Shown here: positions 62,961 through 64,000 of the stretch, piece by piece
Layout: each line of letters opens with the position of its first letter
Position numbering within the stretch: the stretch's first letter is position 1
Origin: an uncultured Aquimarina sp.
Lineage (GTDB): Bacteria; Bacteroidota; Bacteroidia; Flavobacteriales; Flavobacteriaceae
Assembly (NCBI GenBank): GCA_947493495.1
Contig: CANLRN010000012.1
Span: forward strand, 1 to 64,000
Length of the DNA stretch: 64,000 nucleotides
Reading direction: 5' to 3'
Translations under genes and position numbers: made by a program
The notes under the pieces: model-generated
The model's database searches: none
Seen by the model: the letters and a program-made list of their open reading frames with translations, nothing else
What the model was told of the DNA's origin: nothing

Positions 62961-64000
62961 CTAATTCGCTAAATTAGGTAGTTCATCCAATGCAATCTGA
63001 GGTAGAGGTGCATAATAATTATCTGTACCTAAGCTACCTAGAATACTATTTCGTTCATTTATAATTGCTCCCGTTGCAGGGTCTGTAGAAACTTGCGGCT
63101 GTCGATCACTTAGTGCTTGTTCTACTCGTTGTAATCTAACCAGATCATACCATCTAGAGAATTCGCCAGCGAACTCCCATTTACGTTCGGTTACTGCTAG
63201 CTCTGCAATATCTCCTGAGGTCAGATCTACACTTGGATTTGGAGTAGCAAATGGTAAACCTTCTGCCCTTCTTCTAATCATGTTCAATGCTTCCCACGAT
63301 TGGGGAGTAACATTTCCAGATCGCCCAGAGGCTTCCGCATAAATAAGTAAAACTTCTGCATATCGCATCCAGAAGTCAAAACGACTTGAGGAGAATTGAG
63401 CTATATCACCAGCAGGACCAGTAATTTTTTTGAAAACAGGATTTTTTTGATCACTAAAAGCTTCCCATTGTAATTCTGTTCTGTAAGTGGCTTCTTTTCT
63501 TGGCCCAACAGGAAAATCTTCAAAAAACTTAATTTCTGCCAAAGATTCTTGCCAGCCAAGCAAATCAGCTGGTAAGCCTAGTATCCCATATTTTCGATTG
63601 TCTAAATTTGGACAACTAGAACAAAAAGTAATGGAGAATACTCCTTCTGTATTAGAAGCGTTTTCTTGCCTCCATAGATCTTCTAGATCTGAAAGTAATA
63701 GGAATCCATGAGCTCCACTATTGTCTATCACTTGTTTAGCACTCTGAGCTGCAGCTGCATATTTAGACATATCATTGAGAGGAAATCCAGCCCAATCCAT
63801 GTATAATCTTGCTAATAAGGCTCTTGCTGTTCCTTTGTTTGGTCTCGGAGCTCCTGGGTTTACACCAGGATAAACATCTGGCAGAAGTCTTTCTGCTTCT
63901 AGAAAATCTGATTCTACTTGTTCGAATACCTCTTGTTGCGAAGATAAGGTTACATCAGGATCTACAACAGGATCAAGTAAAATAGGAATTCTACCGTGTA
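62961..64000 (-). CDS. SusD/RagB family outer-membrane nutrient-binding lipoprotein, partial
   Basis: The track starts at an internal Met (63800), but the frame stays open to the window edge. Upstream codons read LSSQQEVFEQVESDFLEAERLLPD and GTARALLARLYMDWAGFPLND, the TPR-like core of SusD proteins. The C-terminal half shows SRFDFWMRYAEVLLIYAEASGRS, ALNMIRRRAEGLPF, and WEFAGEFSRWYDLVRL, the most conserved SusD blocks, then YYAPLPQIALDELPNL. It binds glycans or peptides at the surface with a SusC channel, which should lie just beyond the right edge. The N-terminus and lipobox are outside the window. Confidence 0.93.
   Translation of the reverse strand, partial: HGRIPILLDPVVDPDVTLSSQQEVFEQVESDFLEAERLLPDVYPGVNPGAPRPNKGTARALLARLYMDWAGFPLNDMSKYAAAAQSAKQVIDNSGAHGFLLLSDLEDLWRQENASNTEGVFSITFCSSCPNLDNRKYGILGLPADLLGWQESLAEIKFFEDFPVGPRKEATYRTELQWEAFSDQKNPVFKKITGPAGDIAQFSSSRFDFWMRYAEVLLIYAEASGRSGNVTPQSWEALNMIRRRAEGLPFATPNPSVDLTSGDIAELAVTERKWEFAGEFSRWYDLVRLQRVEQALSDRQPQVSTDPATGAIINERNSILGSLGTDNYYAPLPQIALDELPNLAN

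Overview
The window is AT-rich DNA from a member of the Bacteroidota, most likely a marine Flavobacteriaceae of the Aquimarina type. The evidence is type IX secretion (T9SS) C-terminal sorting domains, a SusD protein, the DUF1800/DUF1501 gene pairs, BshB1, TANNTTTG-type promoter elements, and weak ribosome binding sites. The genus is inferred; no rRNA lies in the window.

Region 1 (1-8586) is the most unusual part. Eight genes, all on the minus strand, alternate with eight imperfectly palindromic spacers of 130-198 bp. At the promoter-proximal end lies a tyrosine recombinase (7459-8586). Each cassette starts with TTRxxx-type bases and ends with their reverse complement. This end pair is private to the cassette, not to the spacer, as expected if insertion occurs at a G|TT junction in an integron attC site. 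The recombinase looks XerC/D-like, lacks the IntI-specific insertion, and points the same way as the cassettes. I read this as a non-canonical Bacteroidota integron. Its cargo is small unknowns plus OmpA-like, HEAT-like, membrane and CPCC zinc proteins. A ninth, ORF-poor cassette begins at the left edge.

Region 2 (8.6-20.5 kb) holds two paralogous zinc-ribbon proteins (one divergent from the integrase), an SDR/epimerase, a membrane M28 peptidase, a CBS protein, a secreted GH5 endoglucanase, a histone-deacetylase-family protein with an unknown secreted partner, and metG. Region 3 (20.6-30.7 kb) is a tandem triplication of a DUF1800-DUF1501 gene pair. The DUF1501 members carry both a Tat-type N-terminus and a T9SS-type C-terminus.

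Region 4 (30.8-45.9 kb) contains LD-carboxypeptidase, a YraN protein, a methyltransferase, bshB1, and MOSC and DUF427 proteins. It continues with a duplicated AraC-SDR redox module (with OsmC on one side, and amine oxidase plus an AhpD-like protein on the other), a VOC-lipoprotein-DUF2911-DinB operon, and a peptide deformylase-M14 carboxypeptidase operon. Region 5 (45.9-50.2 kb) has a GH16-ricin secreted enzyme, a long gene-free stretch, a ParDE-type toxin-antitoxin pair, a small double-glycine-like peptide gene missed by the ORF track, and tRNA-Leu(CAA).

Region 6 (50.3-64 kb) is mostly housekeeping: prs, rplY, pth, ribF, an HTTM membrane protein, serS and a TPR protein. It also has a broken T9SS secreted protein. 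The window closes with a large FG-GAP/ASPIC protein and a SusD gene cut by the right edge. Small hairpin elements that look like non-autonomous mobile repeats occur at 13.7, 43.6 and 48.4 kb.
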